Shown piece by piece: positions 47,771 through 56,482 of a stretch of DNA of 64,000 nucleotides. The notes under the pieces were generated by a model, which did no database searches, was not told the DNA's origin, and was given only the letters and a program-made list of their open reading frames with translations. Origin of the DNA: Mucilaginibacter defluvii (GTDB lineage: Bacteria > Bacteroidota > Bacteroidia > Sphingobacteriales > Sphingobacteriaceae); assembly GCF_039543225.1 (NCBI RefSeq), contig NZ_BAABJI010000001.1, positions 275,193-339,192 of the forward strand. Direction: 5' to 3'. Both the position numbers and the translations under genes were made by a program. Each line of letters opens with the position of its first letter. Position 1 is the stretch's first letter.

Positions 47771-48901
47771 ATGGCAAAAAGTCACTATCTCCCCGCGCTG
47801 GATGGCCTCCGTGGCCTGTCGATCATGGTGGTATTGCTGGGCCACATCGGATTGAACATTCCGGGCGGGTTTGGCGTGAACGTATTTTTCTTTATCAGTG
47901 GTTTGCTGATCACTAACCTGCTGCTTATCGAGTACGACAAACACGAGCGTATCGATTTTAAGAATTTCTTTATCCGAAGGTTACTAAGGCTATACCCGCC
48001 TTTGCTGTTGATGATACTGGTTACCTGCATAGTGCCACCGTTAAATAAAGGTATCACTATGGATAAGGTCTGGCCGGCTTTATTTTATTACCAAAATTAT
48101 TATTACATAGCCAATTTTGAGGCTTTTCATTCAGGGGCAAGTAAGTCATATTTTGGCTTTATATGGTCATTGGCCATTGAGGAACATTTTTACCTGCTGT
48201 TCCCTTTCTTATTCGCGTTCCTGGTAAAAAACAAAAAAGCGCTTATTGGTATCACCGTTACCATTATTGTTTCGGCCTTAGTTTTCAGGTTAATAGGTAC
48301 TTACCGTTATGGTGTCAACCCTTTTGCGTTTGAATATTGCTACGCCGCAACCGAATGCCGGTCAGACGCGATTATGATGGGCTGCCTGGCCAGTATATTG
48401 ATTTATATTGACAGGGATAACCGCTTTTTAAAGTTTGTATCATCAGTACCTGTATTCGTGATCGCTTTTATTGCCATGTTGTTGAGCATCGTTATAAAAG
48501 ATCACTTTTTTAAACAGACCTTTATGTACACCATACAGAGCCTTAGTTTCATGATTATGATACCGGCTATTCTGTATGACAAGAAATATGAGTTTTTAAA
48601 CCGTTTTTTTTCGACCAAACCTTTGGTGTTTACCGGCCGGTTGAGCTATTCGCTTTATCTTTTCCACCTAATATTTTACAGGTTGGAGGTTGCGTACATC
48701 TCTAATGGTAAAAAGGATATGCTATATTATATACTCGGTATCCCCGGAGCATTCCTTTTAGCCACCATAAGCTACTACCTGGTTGAAAAGCCGGTAATGG
48801 GGCTCAGGCGGAAGTTCGGTTCGGTAGCCGGTAAAAATACCGACGCGCCCGCCGGTACTGCCATTCCGGAACATGAACCGCAGGTTGCCATTAAAAATTA
48901 A
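47771..48901 (+). CDS. Acyltransferase family 3 (OafA/YrhL-like)
   Basis: A membrane acyltransferase of about 376 residues. LPALDGLRGLSIMVVLLGHI, FGVNVFFFISGLLITNLLL and FIWSLAIEEHFYLLFPFL are diagnostic. The frame begins with GTG at 47756 inside the previous gene, but ATG 47771 gives the standard N-terminus. Last gene of the module B operon, ended by hairpins at 48911-48928 and 48939-48965. Confidence 0.88.
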   Translation: MAKSHYLPALDGLRGLSIMVVLLGHIGLNIPGGFGVNVFFFISGLLITNLLLIEYDKHERIDFKNFFIRRLLRLYPPLLLMILVTCIVPPLNKGITMDKVWPALFYYQNYYYIANFEAFHSGASKSYFGFIWSLAIEEHFYLLFPFLFAFLVKNKKALIGITVTIIVSALVFRLIGTYRYGVNPFAFEYCYAATECRSDAIMMGCLASILIYIDRDNRFLKFVSSVPVFVIAFIAMLLSIVIKDHFFKQTFMYTIQSLSFMIMIPAILYDKKYEFLNRFFSTKPLVFTGRLSYSLYLFHLIFYRLEVAYISNGKKDMLYYILGIPGAFLLATISYYLVEKPVMGLRRKFGSVAGKNTDAPAGTAIPEHEPQVAIKN

Positions 48902-48910
48902 AGTATACTT

Positions 48911-48966
48911 ACAGTTTAGAAAAACTGTTAATAAAGATAAAGCGGCGCGGGTTAAGTGCCGCTTTT
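48911..48966 (+). terminator. Double hairpin ending the module B operon
   Basis: ACAGTTT (48911-48917) pairs with AAACTGT (48922-48928). AAAGCGGC (48939-48946) pairs with GCCGCTTT (48958-48965), followed by another T. The second hairpin has the form of a rho-independent terminator. Confidence 0.75.
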
Positions 48967-48988
48967 CAAATAAAATATCAAAATTAAT

Positions 48989-50068
48989 ATGCAAAGCTTA
49001 ATAAAAAAAGGTAGAACTATAATGCAAACCGATGGCCTGAAAGTTTTTTCGGAGCGTTTGGTTAAATATGGCATTGTTAAGCTTAAGCGTGCCTTCCAAA
49101 AAAAGGACGAGCATAATATTGAAAAATGGAAAGCGCTGAAAGATAAGTATAAAGGCCAGCGTGTTTTTGTTGTGGGTGCAGGCCCAAGTATCAACAAAAC
49201 GCCTTTGTATTTGCTTAAGGACGAATATACCATGTGCTTTAACCGCATTAACCTGTTGTACGAGCGCCTGAACTGGCTGCCCGATTTTTACCTGGTTACT
49301 GACGATTTAAAGATGAAGGAGATATACAAGGAGATAGACGAGGAAATATTGCCGGTTGTTAAATATGCTTTCTTCCCTGATCTGCACCCCTCAAACGTCG
49401 ACTTTAAGAGCTATCTGCCCGAGTCGGAAAAAATACACTGGCTGTATATGGATAAGCCGGAATACTCGCTCAATTTACCTGAATGCGGTATCAACAAAAC
49501 GGTAGTTAACGGCGGCTTACAAATATTGGCCTATCTGGGCTTTGAAGAGATATATATGCTGGGTGTTGACATGACCTTTGCCAAACGCAGTGTTGAAAAA
49601 ATAAGCGAACGCGATTGGGTGGGTAAAAAAGATGATGACCCTAACCATTTCGACCCGCGTTATGATGGTAAGGGCATGGCCTACCGCAACCCTACGGTTG
49701 AGGATATGATTGAGAACTTTAAGGCCGGCCGCCAGTTTTTTGACAAGCACGGTAAAAAGATATATAACGCCTCATTCGGTGGCGTGATGGAAGAATACCC
49801 GCGGGCTAACCTTTACGATGTGCTTGGCCTGTCGGACGAAGAACAATTCAGGTTATTTGTAGATATGGTATTGCCGGGTAACACATTTAACACGTTTGAC
49901 GAAGCCTTCGCCAGCTACGCCACGCTTGAAAGTGCCGACGAGTTCACAACTGAAACAGGCGATTTTATTTGCAGTGCTGATATAGCCCCGGCCATGATTA
50001 ACAAAGCGGTGTTTACGCATATTCCGTTCGGGCCTTATCAAAATAAATACGTATTCAAAAAACGATAA
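48989..50068 (+). CDS. DUF115 / Maf-like putative glycosyltransferase (second copy)
   Basis: A 359-residue protein with VFVVGAGPSINKTPLYLL (GAGPS at residues 63-67), CFNRINLLYERLNWLPDFYLVTDD and YMLGVDMTFAK. The layout matches the DUF115 protein at 41883 but the two are quite different in sequence and the second is longer, so they are not recent duplicates. It lies just beyond the terminator of module B. A role as a CMP-sugar-using transferase is an inference from the Maf relationship. Confidence 0.68.
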   Translation: MQSLIKKGRTIMQTDGLKVFSERLVKYGIVKLKRAFQKKDEHNIEKWKALKDKYKGQRVFVVGAGPSINKTPLYLLKDEYTMCFNRINLLYERLNWLPDFYLVTDDLKMKEIYKEIDEEILPVVKYAFFPDLHPSNVDFKSYLPESEKIHWLYMDKPEYSLNLPECGINKTVVNGGLQILAYLGFEEIYMLGVDMTFAKRSVEKISERDWVGKKDDDPNHFDPRYDGKGMAYRNPTVEDMIENFKAGRQFFDKHGKKIYNASFGGVMEEYPRANLYDVLGLSDEEQFRLFVDMVLPGNTFNTFDEAFASYATLESADEFTTETGDFICSADIAPAMINKAVFTHIPFGPYQNKYVFKKR

Positions 50069-50174
50069 TCCTGATGTAGCAACAGATGAAGATATTATAC
50101 GTTAGTTTAAAGTTGTTTGATGATTATAATAAACTTACGTAGTTAATCTTTGTCTCACTATAAAACGTATCGTG

Positions 50175-51977
50175 ATGAAGCATAAAATTTTTGCAATAAA
50201 ATATCTGTTCCTGTTGGCTGCAAGCACACCCGCTTTTGCACAGTCAACCTATTACGTATCTGCCGATGGTAACGATGCTAATGCAGGCACATCTACAAAT
50301 GCTCCAATAAAAAGTATTGATAAAGCCAACCAACTAATATTAAAGCCCGGCGATGTATTGTCATTTAAAAAAGGTGATGTATTTAGCGGTCAGCTTAACA
50401 TTAAACAATCAGGCACCAGCGCGGCGCCTATAACGGTGAGCTCGTACGGTAGTGGCAGCAAACCGGTTATTGATGGTTCTGTTGCGGTTACCGGCTGGAA
50501 ACGTTCATCAGGAAATATCTGGGTAGCGAGCCTGAATGCTTATAACGGTAGCGCTATAAATCTTTTCGCGAATAACCAGCCACTGCCTTTGGGCAGATAC
50601 CCTAACAGCGGTTATTTAATTATCCGCTCACATTCAGGCAAAACCCAGTTAACCAGCAAACAGTCCTTAAATGGCAACTGGACGGGCGCCGATGTAGTAA
50701 TACGCAAAAACCTGTGGCAGATTGATACCGACAAGATTATTAGTCAGCAAGGCAATACCTTAACTTTTAAAGGTACGCCTACAGCGATGAATGATAATTG
50801 GGGGTTCTTTATACAGGATCACCCTAAAACGCTTGATCGCGATGGCGAATGGTATTTCAATCCGTCAACTAAACAGATCATGCTTTATTCATTAGCTGAT
50901 CCCGGTAGCAAAAATATCGAAGCCTCGATATATACGGCAGGTATCAACATCGTTGGCCAATCTAACATCGTGATTAAGGATATCGCTATTGCCGAGCAGC
51001 GTCAGTTTGGCATCAATGGTAAAAACCTTAAGGGGCTAGCTGTAAAAAACGTAACCATAAGTGATGTTGGTCAGGATGGCATTTCGATATTAGGCCGCGG
51101 CAATAATGTAATTATTGATGGTTGCACCATATCGGATATCAATAACAACGCAGTAGTGGTTTACGATCATTCGGGCTTCAGGTTCAGAAATAATACTATC
51201 AAAAATATCGGCCTGGTAGTTGGCCGGGGTACTAATAGCTCGGGTAGTTTTGTTGGCTTGCGTTATAATGCTAAGGCTGGTAGCGCTATTATTCAAAATA
51301 ACACCATCGAGAATGTAGGATATAGTGGTATCGATTTCCGTTCGGCTAATGTTACCATCCAAAACAACCTGATCAAAAATATTAACCTTACCAAGAGTGA
51401 TGGTGGAGGTATTTATACTTATAGCGGCAAAAATCCTAATAATTATACCAACCAAAAAATAGTATCAAATATTATATTAAACTCTGTCGGATCGTATGAC
51501 GGATCGTACAATGCCAACCAGAACGCGCATGGCATTTACCTGGACGATAGATCGCACGATATAGATATTCAGAATAATACCATCGCCAATTGCACTGGTT
51601 CGGGTATATTTTTAAACGGAGCGAGCCGTATAAATATCCAAAACAATACCTGCTACGGCAACGGTACGCAATTACTGGTAAGTACAACACCGGGTGCCGA
51701 TCCGGTGAACAATACCATATTGAGTAATATTTTGGTAGGTAAAAAGAAACAGGTAATGTCATTAAACCGTAGCAGATTGCTGCGTACGGCAGTATCTCTG
51801 GCCAATTCAAATAAACAACTGCAGGACATTAGTGATGATGCCGCCCGTTTTGAATACAATGCCAGCGGATCGCCAAAGACGATAAACCTTAACGGTACAT
51901 ATAAGGATGCGAATAACAAAACCTATACCGGTAAAGTGACCCTGCAGCCATTTTCATCAATTGTGTTAACTAAGTAA
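50175..51977 (+). CDS. Secreted right-handed parallel beta-helix protein
   Basis: About 600 residues. A signal peptide (to about residue 22, AFA-Q) precedes STYYVSADGNDANAGTS, the usual entry of pectate-lyase-fold proteins, followed by many beta-helix coils such as NNTIENVGYSGIDFRSANVTI. Members include alginate and chondroitin lyases, epimerases and glycoside hydrolases. Located among polysaccharide genes, it may trim, epimerise or bind the polymer outside the inner membrane. The frame also has a GTG at 50172, one codon earlier. Confidence 0.8.
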   Translation: MKHKIFAIKYLFLLAASTPAFAQSTYYVSADGNDANAGTSTNAPIKSIDKANQLILKPGDVLSFKKGDVFSGQLNIKQSGTSAAPITVSSYGSGSKPVIDGSVAVTGWKRSSGNIWVASLNAYNGSAINLFANNQPLPLGRYPNSGYLIIRSHSGKTQLTSKQSLNGNWTGADVVIRKNLWQIDTDKIISQQGNTLTFKGTPTAMNDNWGFFIQDHPKTLDRDGEWYFNPSTKQIMLYSLADPGSKNIEASIYTAGINIVGQSNIVIKDIAIAEQRQFGINGKNLKGLAVKNVTISDVGQDGISILGRGNNVIIDGCTISDINNNAVVVYDHSGFRFRNNTIKNIGLVVGRGTNSSGSFVGLRYNAKAGSAIIQNNTIENVGYSGIDFRSANVTIQNNLIKNINLTKSDGGGIYTYSGKNPNNYTNQKIVSNIILNSVGSYDGSYNANQNAHGIYLDDRSHDIDIQNNTIANCTGSGIFLNGASRINIQNNTCYGNGTQLLVSTTPGADPVNNTILSNILVGKKKQVMSLNRSRLLRTAVSLANSNKQLQDISDDAARFEYNASGSPKTINLNGTYKDANNKTYTGKVTLQPFSSIVLTK

Positions 51978-52015
51978 ATAATATATATAACCTGATAAAC
52001 AGTATTTAAAAGAAT

Positions 52016-53233
52016 ATGGGTAACGAGTATGATCTGATTTTAATTGGCGGGGGTATTGTAGGCCTGGCCACAGCATTTAAAATAAATTCACGTAACCCTG
52101 ATCTGAAAATACTGCTGCTTGAAAAGGAAGACCACGTGGCTGCGCATCAAACCGGCCATAATTCAGGCGTTATCCATTCAGGTATATATTACAAACCCAA
52201 TTCGTACAAGGCGCGCTTGTGTATATCGGGCCGCAGGGAATTGGTTGAGTTTGCTAAAGAGCACCGCATCCCGCATGATATATGCGGTAAGGTGATCGTG
52301 GCAACTGATCCGTCTGAACTGCAACACATGAACCGCGTTTACAACAACGGTTTGGCTAACGGGGTTGAAGGTATCGAGAAGATAGGTATCGACCGTATAA
52401 AAGAGATCGAACCATATTGCAGCGGTATTGAAGGTATTTGGGTGCCGTGTACCGGTATTATTGATTTTGCAAGCGTTGCCGCTAAATATAAAGAGATAAT
52501 AGAAGCCCGCTTTCCGCAAAGCAGGGTGTTGACCGGCTACGAGGTAACCGGTATTGACCGCCAGGGTGATGTTACTACGGTAGCCACGCCGAGAGGAATT
52601 TTTAAAGCGAAGAATATAATCGCCTGTGCCGGTTTGCAGGCCGACAGGATTGCCCAGAAAACAGGTATTAATACAGATGCACGCATCATCGGTTTCCGTG
52701 GCGATTACTATGACCTGTCGGAAAAAGGGATGAGCAAGGTGCGTAACCTGATCTACCCGGTGCCCGATCCTAAATTCCCGTTCCTGGGTGTTCACTTTAC
52801 CCGCATGATACAGGGCGGGGTGGAATGCGGCCCGAACGCGGTATTTGTATTTAAACGCGAAGGCTACGGAAAAACTGATTTTTCATTACGCGATACGGCT
52901 GCGGCTTTCGGTTTTAAAGGTACCTGGAAGTTTTTTGCCAAGCACTGGAAGTTCGGTATCGACGAATATCAGCGTGCTTTCTCAAAACGCATGTTTTTAG
53001 ATCGCCTGCAAAAACTGATCCCGAGCCTGCAAATGGATGACATTGTACCCGGCAGGGCGGGCGTTCGCGCTATGGCGGTTAGTAGTAATGGTGAAATGAT
53101 AGATGATTTTAAAATAGAGCAGCAAGGCAACATGATACATGTGCTAAACGCCCCATCACCGGCAGCAACAGCATCATTAGCCATCGGGAATGAGATTGCC
53201 GGTATGGCCAGCAAACAGTTTGGGTACTATTAA
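52016..53233 (+). CDS. lhgO: L-2-hydroxyglutarate oxidase (LhgO-like)
   Basis: A 405-residue FAD-dependent oxidoreductase of the DAO family. GGGIVGLATAFKI binds FAD, TGHNSGVIHSGIYYKP is the LhgO signature, and the C-terminal FAD block is NAPSPAATASLAIGNEIA. LhgO converts L-2-hydroxyglutarate to 2-oxoglutarate, passing electrons to quinone. Such genes recur in O-antigen loci; here it could recycle hydroxyglutarate from a 2-oxoglutarate-dependent sugar dehydrogenase. It lies 38 bases after the beta-helix gene. Confidence 0.85.
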   Translation: MGNEYDLILIGGGIVGLATAFKINSRNPDLKILLLEKEDHVAAHQTGHNSGVIHSGIYYKPNSYKARLCISGRRELVEFAKEHRIPHDICGKVIVATDPSELQHMNRVYNNGLANGVEGIEKIGIDRIKEIEPYCSGIEGIWVPCTGIIDFASVAAKYKEIIEARFPQSRVLTGYEVTGIDRQGDVTTVATPRGIFKAKNIIACAGLQADRIAQKTGINTDARIIGFRGDYYDLSEKGMSKVRNLIYPVPDPKFPFLGVHFTRMIQGGVECGPNAVFVFKREGYGKTDFSLRDTAAAFGFKGTWKFFAKHWKFGIDEYQRAFSKRMFLDRLQKLIPSLQMDDIVPGRAGVRAMAVSSNGEMIDDFKIEQQGNMIHVLNAPSPAATASLAIGNEIAGMASKQFGYY

Positions 53234-53250
53234 TATTAATTATTTATTAT

Positions 53251-53285
53251 TTTGACAATAAAAAGCTTTTTTATTGTTATCTTCA
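53251..53285 (+). promoter_or_regulatory. Possible promoter and inverted repeats before gmd
   Basis: TTTG at 53251-53254 and TATCTTCA at 53278-53285 resemble the Bacteroidota boxes, but the 23-base spacer is long. ACAATAAAAA pairs with TTTTTATTGT within 53255-53277, and TTCACAT pairs with ATGTGAA further downstream (53282-53311). Possibly a combined lhgO terminator and gmd promoter. Confidence 0.35.
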
Positions 53286-53377
53286 CATAATTTTTTACGT
53301 AATGATGTGAAAAATAAAATTTAACATCAATCTGATACATCCTATACAAAATAAATTATCACTCTACTAAACATAAT

Positions 53378-54493
53378 ATGGGCAAAAAAGCATTAATTAC
53401 AGGTATAACAGGTCAGGACGGTGCATACTTAACCGAACTGTTGCTGAGCAAAGGTTACGAGGTTCACGGTATTAAACGCCGTAGTTCATTGTTCAATACC
53501 GACAGGATTGACCACCTTTATCAGGATCCGCACGAACTTAACCCGAAACTGGTTTTGCATTACGGCGACCTGAGCGACTCAACCAACCTGATACGCATTG
53601 TACAGGATGTACAGCCCGATGAAATTTATAACCTGGGTGCCATGAGCCACGTAAAAGTGAGCTTTGATACACCTGAATATACCGCTAATGCCGATGGTAT
53701 TGGTACACTGCGTATACTGGAAGCGGTACGTATTTTAGGTTTAACTGAAAAAACCAAGATCTACCAGGCATCAACTTCTGAGCTTTATGGTTTGGTGCAG
53801 GCTGTTCCGCAATCAGAAACTACACCTTTCTACCCACGCTCGCCTTACGCGGTGGCTAAGTTATACGGTTACTGGATCACGGTTAACTATCGCGAAGCTT
53901 ACGGTATGTATGCCTGCAACGGAATCCTGTTCAACCACGAAAGCCCGCTGCGTGGCGAAACCTTTGTAACCCGTAAAATTACTCGCGGTACCGCTAAGAT
54001 TGCCATGGGCTTACAGGATAAACTTTACCTGGGTAACCTTGACGCGCAACGCGACTGGGGACACGCTAAAGATTATGTTGAGGCGATGTACCTGATATTA
54101 CAGCAGGAAACTCCGGAAGATTATGTTATCGCGACTGGTGTAACTACCCGCGTGCGTGAGTTTGTTCGTATGTCATTTGCTGAAACTGGTATCGAAATTG
54201 AATTTAAAGGTGAAGGTGCAGAAGAAAAAGCATACGTAGTTAGCTGCAACAACCCACTGTATCAACTGCCTGTTGGCAAAGAGGTGGTAGCGGTTGATCC
54301 TAAATATTTCCGTCCCACTGAAGTGGAATTGCTGATAGGTGATCCTACCAAATCAAACCAAAAATTAGGCTGGAAACCTAAATATGACCTGCAAGGACTG
54401 GTTAAAGAAATGATGGCTTCAGATCTTGAACTGTTTGAGCGTGAAAAATTGCTTAAAGATTCAGGTTATTCTATCAAAAATCAGTACGAATAA
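53378..54493 (+). CDS. gmd: GDP-mannose 4,6-dehydratase
   Basis: A 371-residue extended short-chain dehydrogenase that makes GDP-4-keto-6-deoxymannose from GDP-mannose. [15 protein letters not shown] and VHGIKRRSS bind NADP, and the SDR pair [15 protein letters not shown] holds the catalytic Tyr and Lys. The gene is followed 28 bases later by fcl, so the window encodes the full GDP-L-fucose branch. Confidence 0.97.
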   Translation: MGKKALITGITGQDGAYLTELLLSKGYEVHGIKRRSSLFNTDRIDHLYQDPHELNPKLVLHYGDLSDSTNLIRIVQDVQPDEIYNLGAMSHVKVSFDTPEYTANADGIGTLRILEAVRILGLTEKTKIYQASTSELYGLVQAVPQSETTPFYPRSPYAVAKLYGYWITVNYREAYGMYACNGILFNHESPLRGETFVTRKITRGTAKIAMGLQDKLYLGNLDAQRDWGHAKDYVEAMYLILQQETPEDYVIATGVTTRVREFVRMSFAETGIEIEFKGEGAEEKAYVVSCNNPLYQLPVGKEVVAVDPKYFRPTEVELLIGDPTKSNQKLGWKPKYDLQGLVKEMMASDLELFEREKLLKDSGYSIKNQYE

Positions 54494-54521
54494 GCTATCT
54501 AATTAAAGTCTGTATATTTAA

Positions 54522-55448
54522 ATGGATAAGAATTCCAAGATCTATATAGCAGGGCACCGTGGAATGGTTGGTTCGGCCATTTACCGTAAACTGCAAAAGG
54601 AGGGTTATACCAATATTATAACCCGCACATCAGCCGAGCTTGACCTGCGCGACCAGAAACAGGTAACTGATTTTTTCGCTGCCGAGAAGCCCGACTACGT
54701 GTTTTTAGCCGCCGCGAAAGTGGGGGGTATTGTTGCCAATAATACTTACCGTGCCGAGTTTTTGTATGATAACCTGCAGATACAAAATAACATCATTCAT
54801 AACGCCCATTTAAACGGCGTTACCAAGCTGATGTTCTTAGGTTCAAGCTGTATTTATCCTAAAATGGCCCCGCAGCCGTTGGAGGAAGATTACCTGCTTA
54901 CTGGTCCGCTGGAGCCTACAAACGAGCCGTACGCTATTGCCAAGATAGCCGGTATCAAAATGTGCGATGCCTACCGTGATCAGTATGGTTGCAATTACAT
55001 ATCGGTAATGCCTACTAACCTTTACGGTTATAACGATAATTATCACCCGCAAAATTCGCACGTACTGCCGGCATTGATCCGCCGTTTTCATGAGGCAAAG
55101 GAGTCGGGTGCGGCTACCGTTACTATTTGGGGTACGGGCTCGCCAAAACGTGAGTTTTTGTTTGCTGATGATTTGGCCGAGGCTTGTTACTACCTGATGG
55201 AGCATTACAACGAGCCGGGTTTGGTAAACATAGGTACAGGCGAGGATATTGCTATCAAAGACCTGGCTTACCTGGTGAAAGATATTGTTGGCTTTGAGGG
55301 TGACATTGACTTTGATACCACCAAGCCCGACGGTACACCACGCAAGTTGATGGATGTAGGTAAACTGCACGGCTACGGCTGGAAACATACTATCGAGTTG
55401 CCTGAAGGCATCAAGCTGGCGTACGAAGATTTTAAAAGCAAACTGTAA
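54522..55448 (+). CDS. fcl: GDP-L-fucose synthase
   Basis: A 308-residue SDR epimerase/reductase that converts GDP-4-keto-6-deoxymannose to GDP-L-fucose. [12 protein letters not shown] binds [22 protein letters not shown] and the catalytic pair in [11 protein letters not shown] are characteristic. Forms a pair with gmd and ends at a clear terminator, which I take as the right end of the polysaccharide locus. Confidence 0.97.
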   Translation: MDKNSKIYIAGHRGMVGSAIYRKLQKEGYTNIITRTSAELDLRDQKQVTDFFAAEKPDYVFLAAAKVGGIVANNTYRAEFLYDNLQIQNNIIHNAHLNGVTKLMFLGSSCIYPKMAPQPLEEDYLLTGPLEPTNEPYAIAKIAGIKMCDAYRDQYGCNYISVMPTNLYGYNDNYHPQNSHVLPALIRRFHEAKESGAATVTIWGTGSPKREFLFADDLAEACYYLMEHYNEPGLVNIGTGEDIAIKDLAYLVKDIVGFEGDIDFDTTKPDGTPRKLMDVGKLHGYGWKHTIELPEGIKLAYEDFKSKL

Positions 55449-55467
55449 TCGCTTTAAATATTAATTG

Positions 55468-55510
55468 ATAGCCTTGCCTTGCCCATAAACCGGCGAGGCT
55501 ATTTTGTTTT
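55468..55510 (+). terminator. Terminator after fcl
   Basis: ATAGCCTTGCC (55468-55478) pairs with GGCGAGGCTAT (55492-55502), with one G-T pair, then a T-rich tail. Confidence 0.85.
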
Positions 55511-55549
55511 ATACTTGGCGGTATTAACCCGGCTTAGTAATTTAGTAGT

Positions 55550-55861
55550 ATGGAAGAACAAAACGACAACCAATTAAACATAGAGCTATCTGAAGAAATG
55601 GCCGAAGGCATATACTCTAACCTGGCCATCATCACACATTCAACATCAGAGTTCATGCTTGATTTTATACGTATTATGCCGGGCGTACCTAAGGCTAAAG
55701 TGAAATCACGTATTATACTGACGCCGGAGCACGCCAAGCGCCTGTTGACCGCTATTGAAGAGAACGTTGCCAAATTTGAAGCTGCCAACGGCCGCATCCG
55801 CATACCTGAAGATAATCCCGGTTTCCCGATGAATTTCGGCGGACCGGTAGGGCAGGCTTAA
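55550..55861 (+). CDS. DUF3467 family protein
   Basis: A 103-residue protein matching the DUF3467 pattern by eye: LSEEMAEGIYSNLAIITHS, EFMLDFIRIMPGVPKAKVKSRIILTP and HAKRLLTAIEENVAKFE. Function unknown; it is widespread in Bacteroidota and other phyla. It stands alone after the fcl terminator, 16 bases before a small secreted-protein gene. Confidence 0.8.
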   Translation: MEEQNDNQLNIELSEEMAEGIYSNLAIITHSTSEFMLDFIRIMPGVPKAKVKSRIILTPEHAKRLLTAIEENVAKFEAANGRIRIPEDNPGFPMNFGGPVGQA

Positions 55862-55877
55862 TGGTCAGTGGTCAATC

Positions 55878-56423
55878 ATGAAATTAAAGCTGATTTTGTT
55901 TTTTTGTGGGATTTGTTTCAATTCGTTGGCACAGCAAGTTCCCAAGCGAGCTTCTTTTGAAGATACCATAAAATTTATTGAACATGAAGTGGTTGATCTG
56001 ACCGCTATTGGCGATTTATTTATTGTTGATGCTTTTACTGATATATACAAGCAACCTGCTTTATATCAGGATTCAGTTTTAACGTTCTTAAAACAGCATC
56101 ATACTTATCAGCAAAATGTTATTGCTGCCTGCTCTATGATGGGCCTTCCGCGTGAGCAGTACTTGTCTTTATTGTTATCCTATTATGAACTGTACAAACA
56201 GGGTTACATCGATGAAAAGTTACTCAATGAAATCATCTTATTCAATCCTGCTGATTCGAGGTATAAATTCATAAGTAGTTACAATAACGACAAAATGAAG
56301 CAATTAGCATTGCTGATACAAAAGGATAAAAGGCTGTCAAAAAAATTTAAAAAGTGGATGGCTAAAATAGCCAGTGGTAAAATTTACAAAGACCTCAAGG
56401 GAGGCGGCTTTATTCCGGATTAA
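55878..56423 (+). CDS. Small secreted protein of unknown function
   Basis: A 181-residue protein with a signal peptide (MKLKLILFFCGICFNSLAQ, cleavage after SLA). The rest is mostly helical and charged, with no motif I recognise; the C-terminus KIYKDLKGGGFIPD is basic. It starts 16 bases after the DUF3467 gene and ends at a bidirectional terminator. Confidence 0.65.
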   Translation: MKLKLILFFCGICFNSLAQQVPKRASFEDTIKFIEHEVVDLTAIGDLFIVDAFTDIYKQPALYQDSVLTFLKQHHTYQQNVIAACSMMGLPREQYLSLLLSYYELYKQGYIDEKLLNEIILFNPADSRYKFISSYNNDKMKQLALLIQKDKRLSKKFKKWMAKIASGKIYKDLKGGGFIPD

Positions 56424-56431
56424 CTAAAATA

Positions 56432-56460
56432 AAAAGGCTCACTGTTTAGGTGAGCCTTTT
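56432..56460. terminator. Bidirectional terminator between convergent genes
   Basis: AAAAGGCTCAC (56432-56442) pairs perfectly with GTGAGCCTTTT (56450-56460). T-rich tails on both strands allow it to serve the plus-strand gene at 55878 and the minus-strand gene ending at 56483. Confidence 0.88.
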
Positions 56461-56482
56461 CTGTATTCATATGCTGGATAAA

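Noticed and set aside
52178..52795. Long minus-strand reading frame (205 codons) inside the L-2-hydroxyglutarate oxidase gene
   Set aside because: It lies wholly antisense to a clearly coding gene with FAD motifs, has no family motif, and is best explained by codon bias in the sense gene.
54843..55388. Minus-strand reading frame of 181 codons inside fcl
   Set aside because: Antisense shadow of a well-recognised SDR gene; no recognisable motif.
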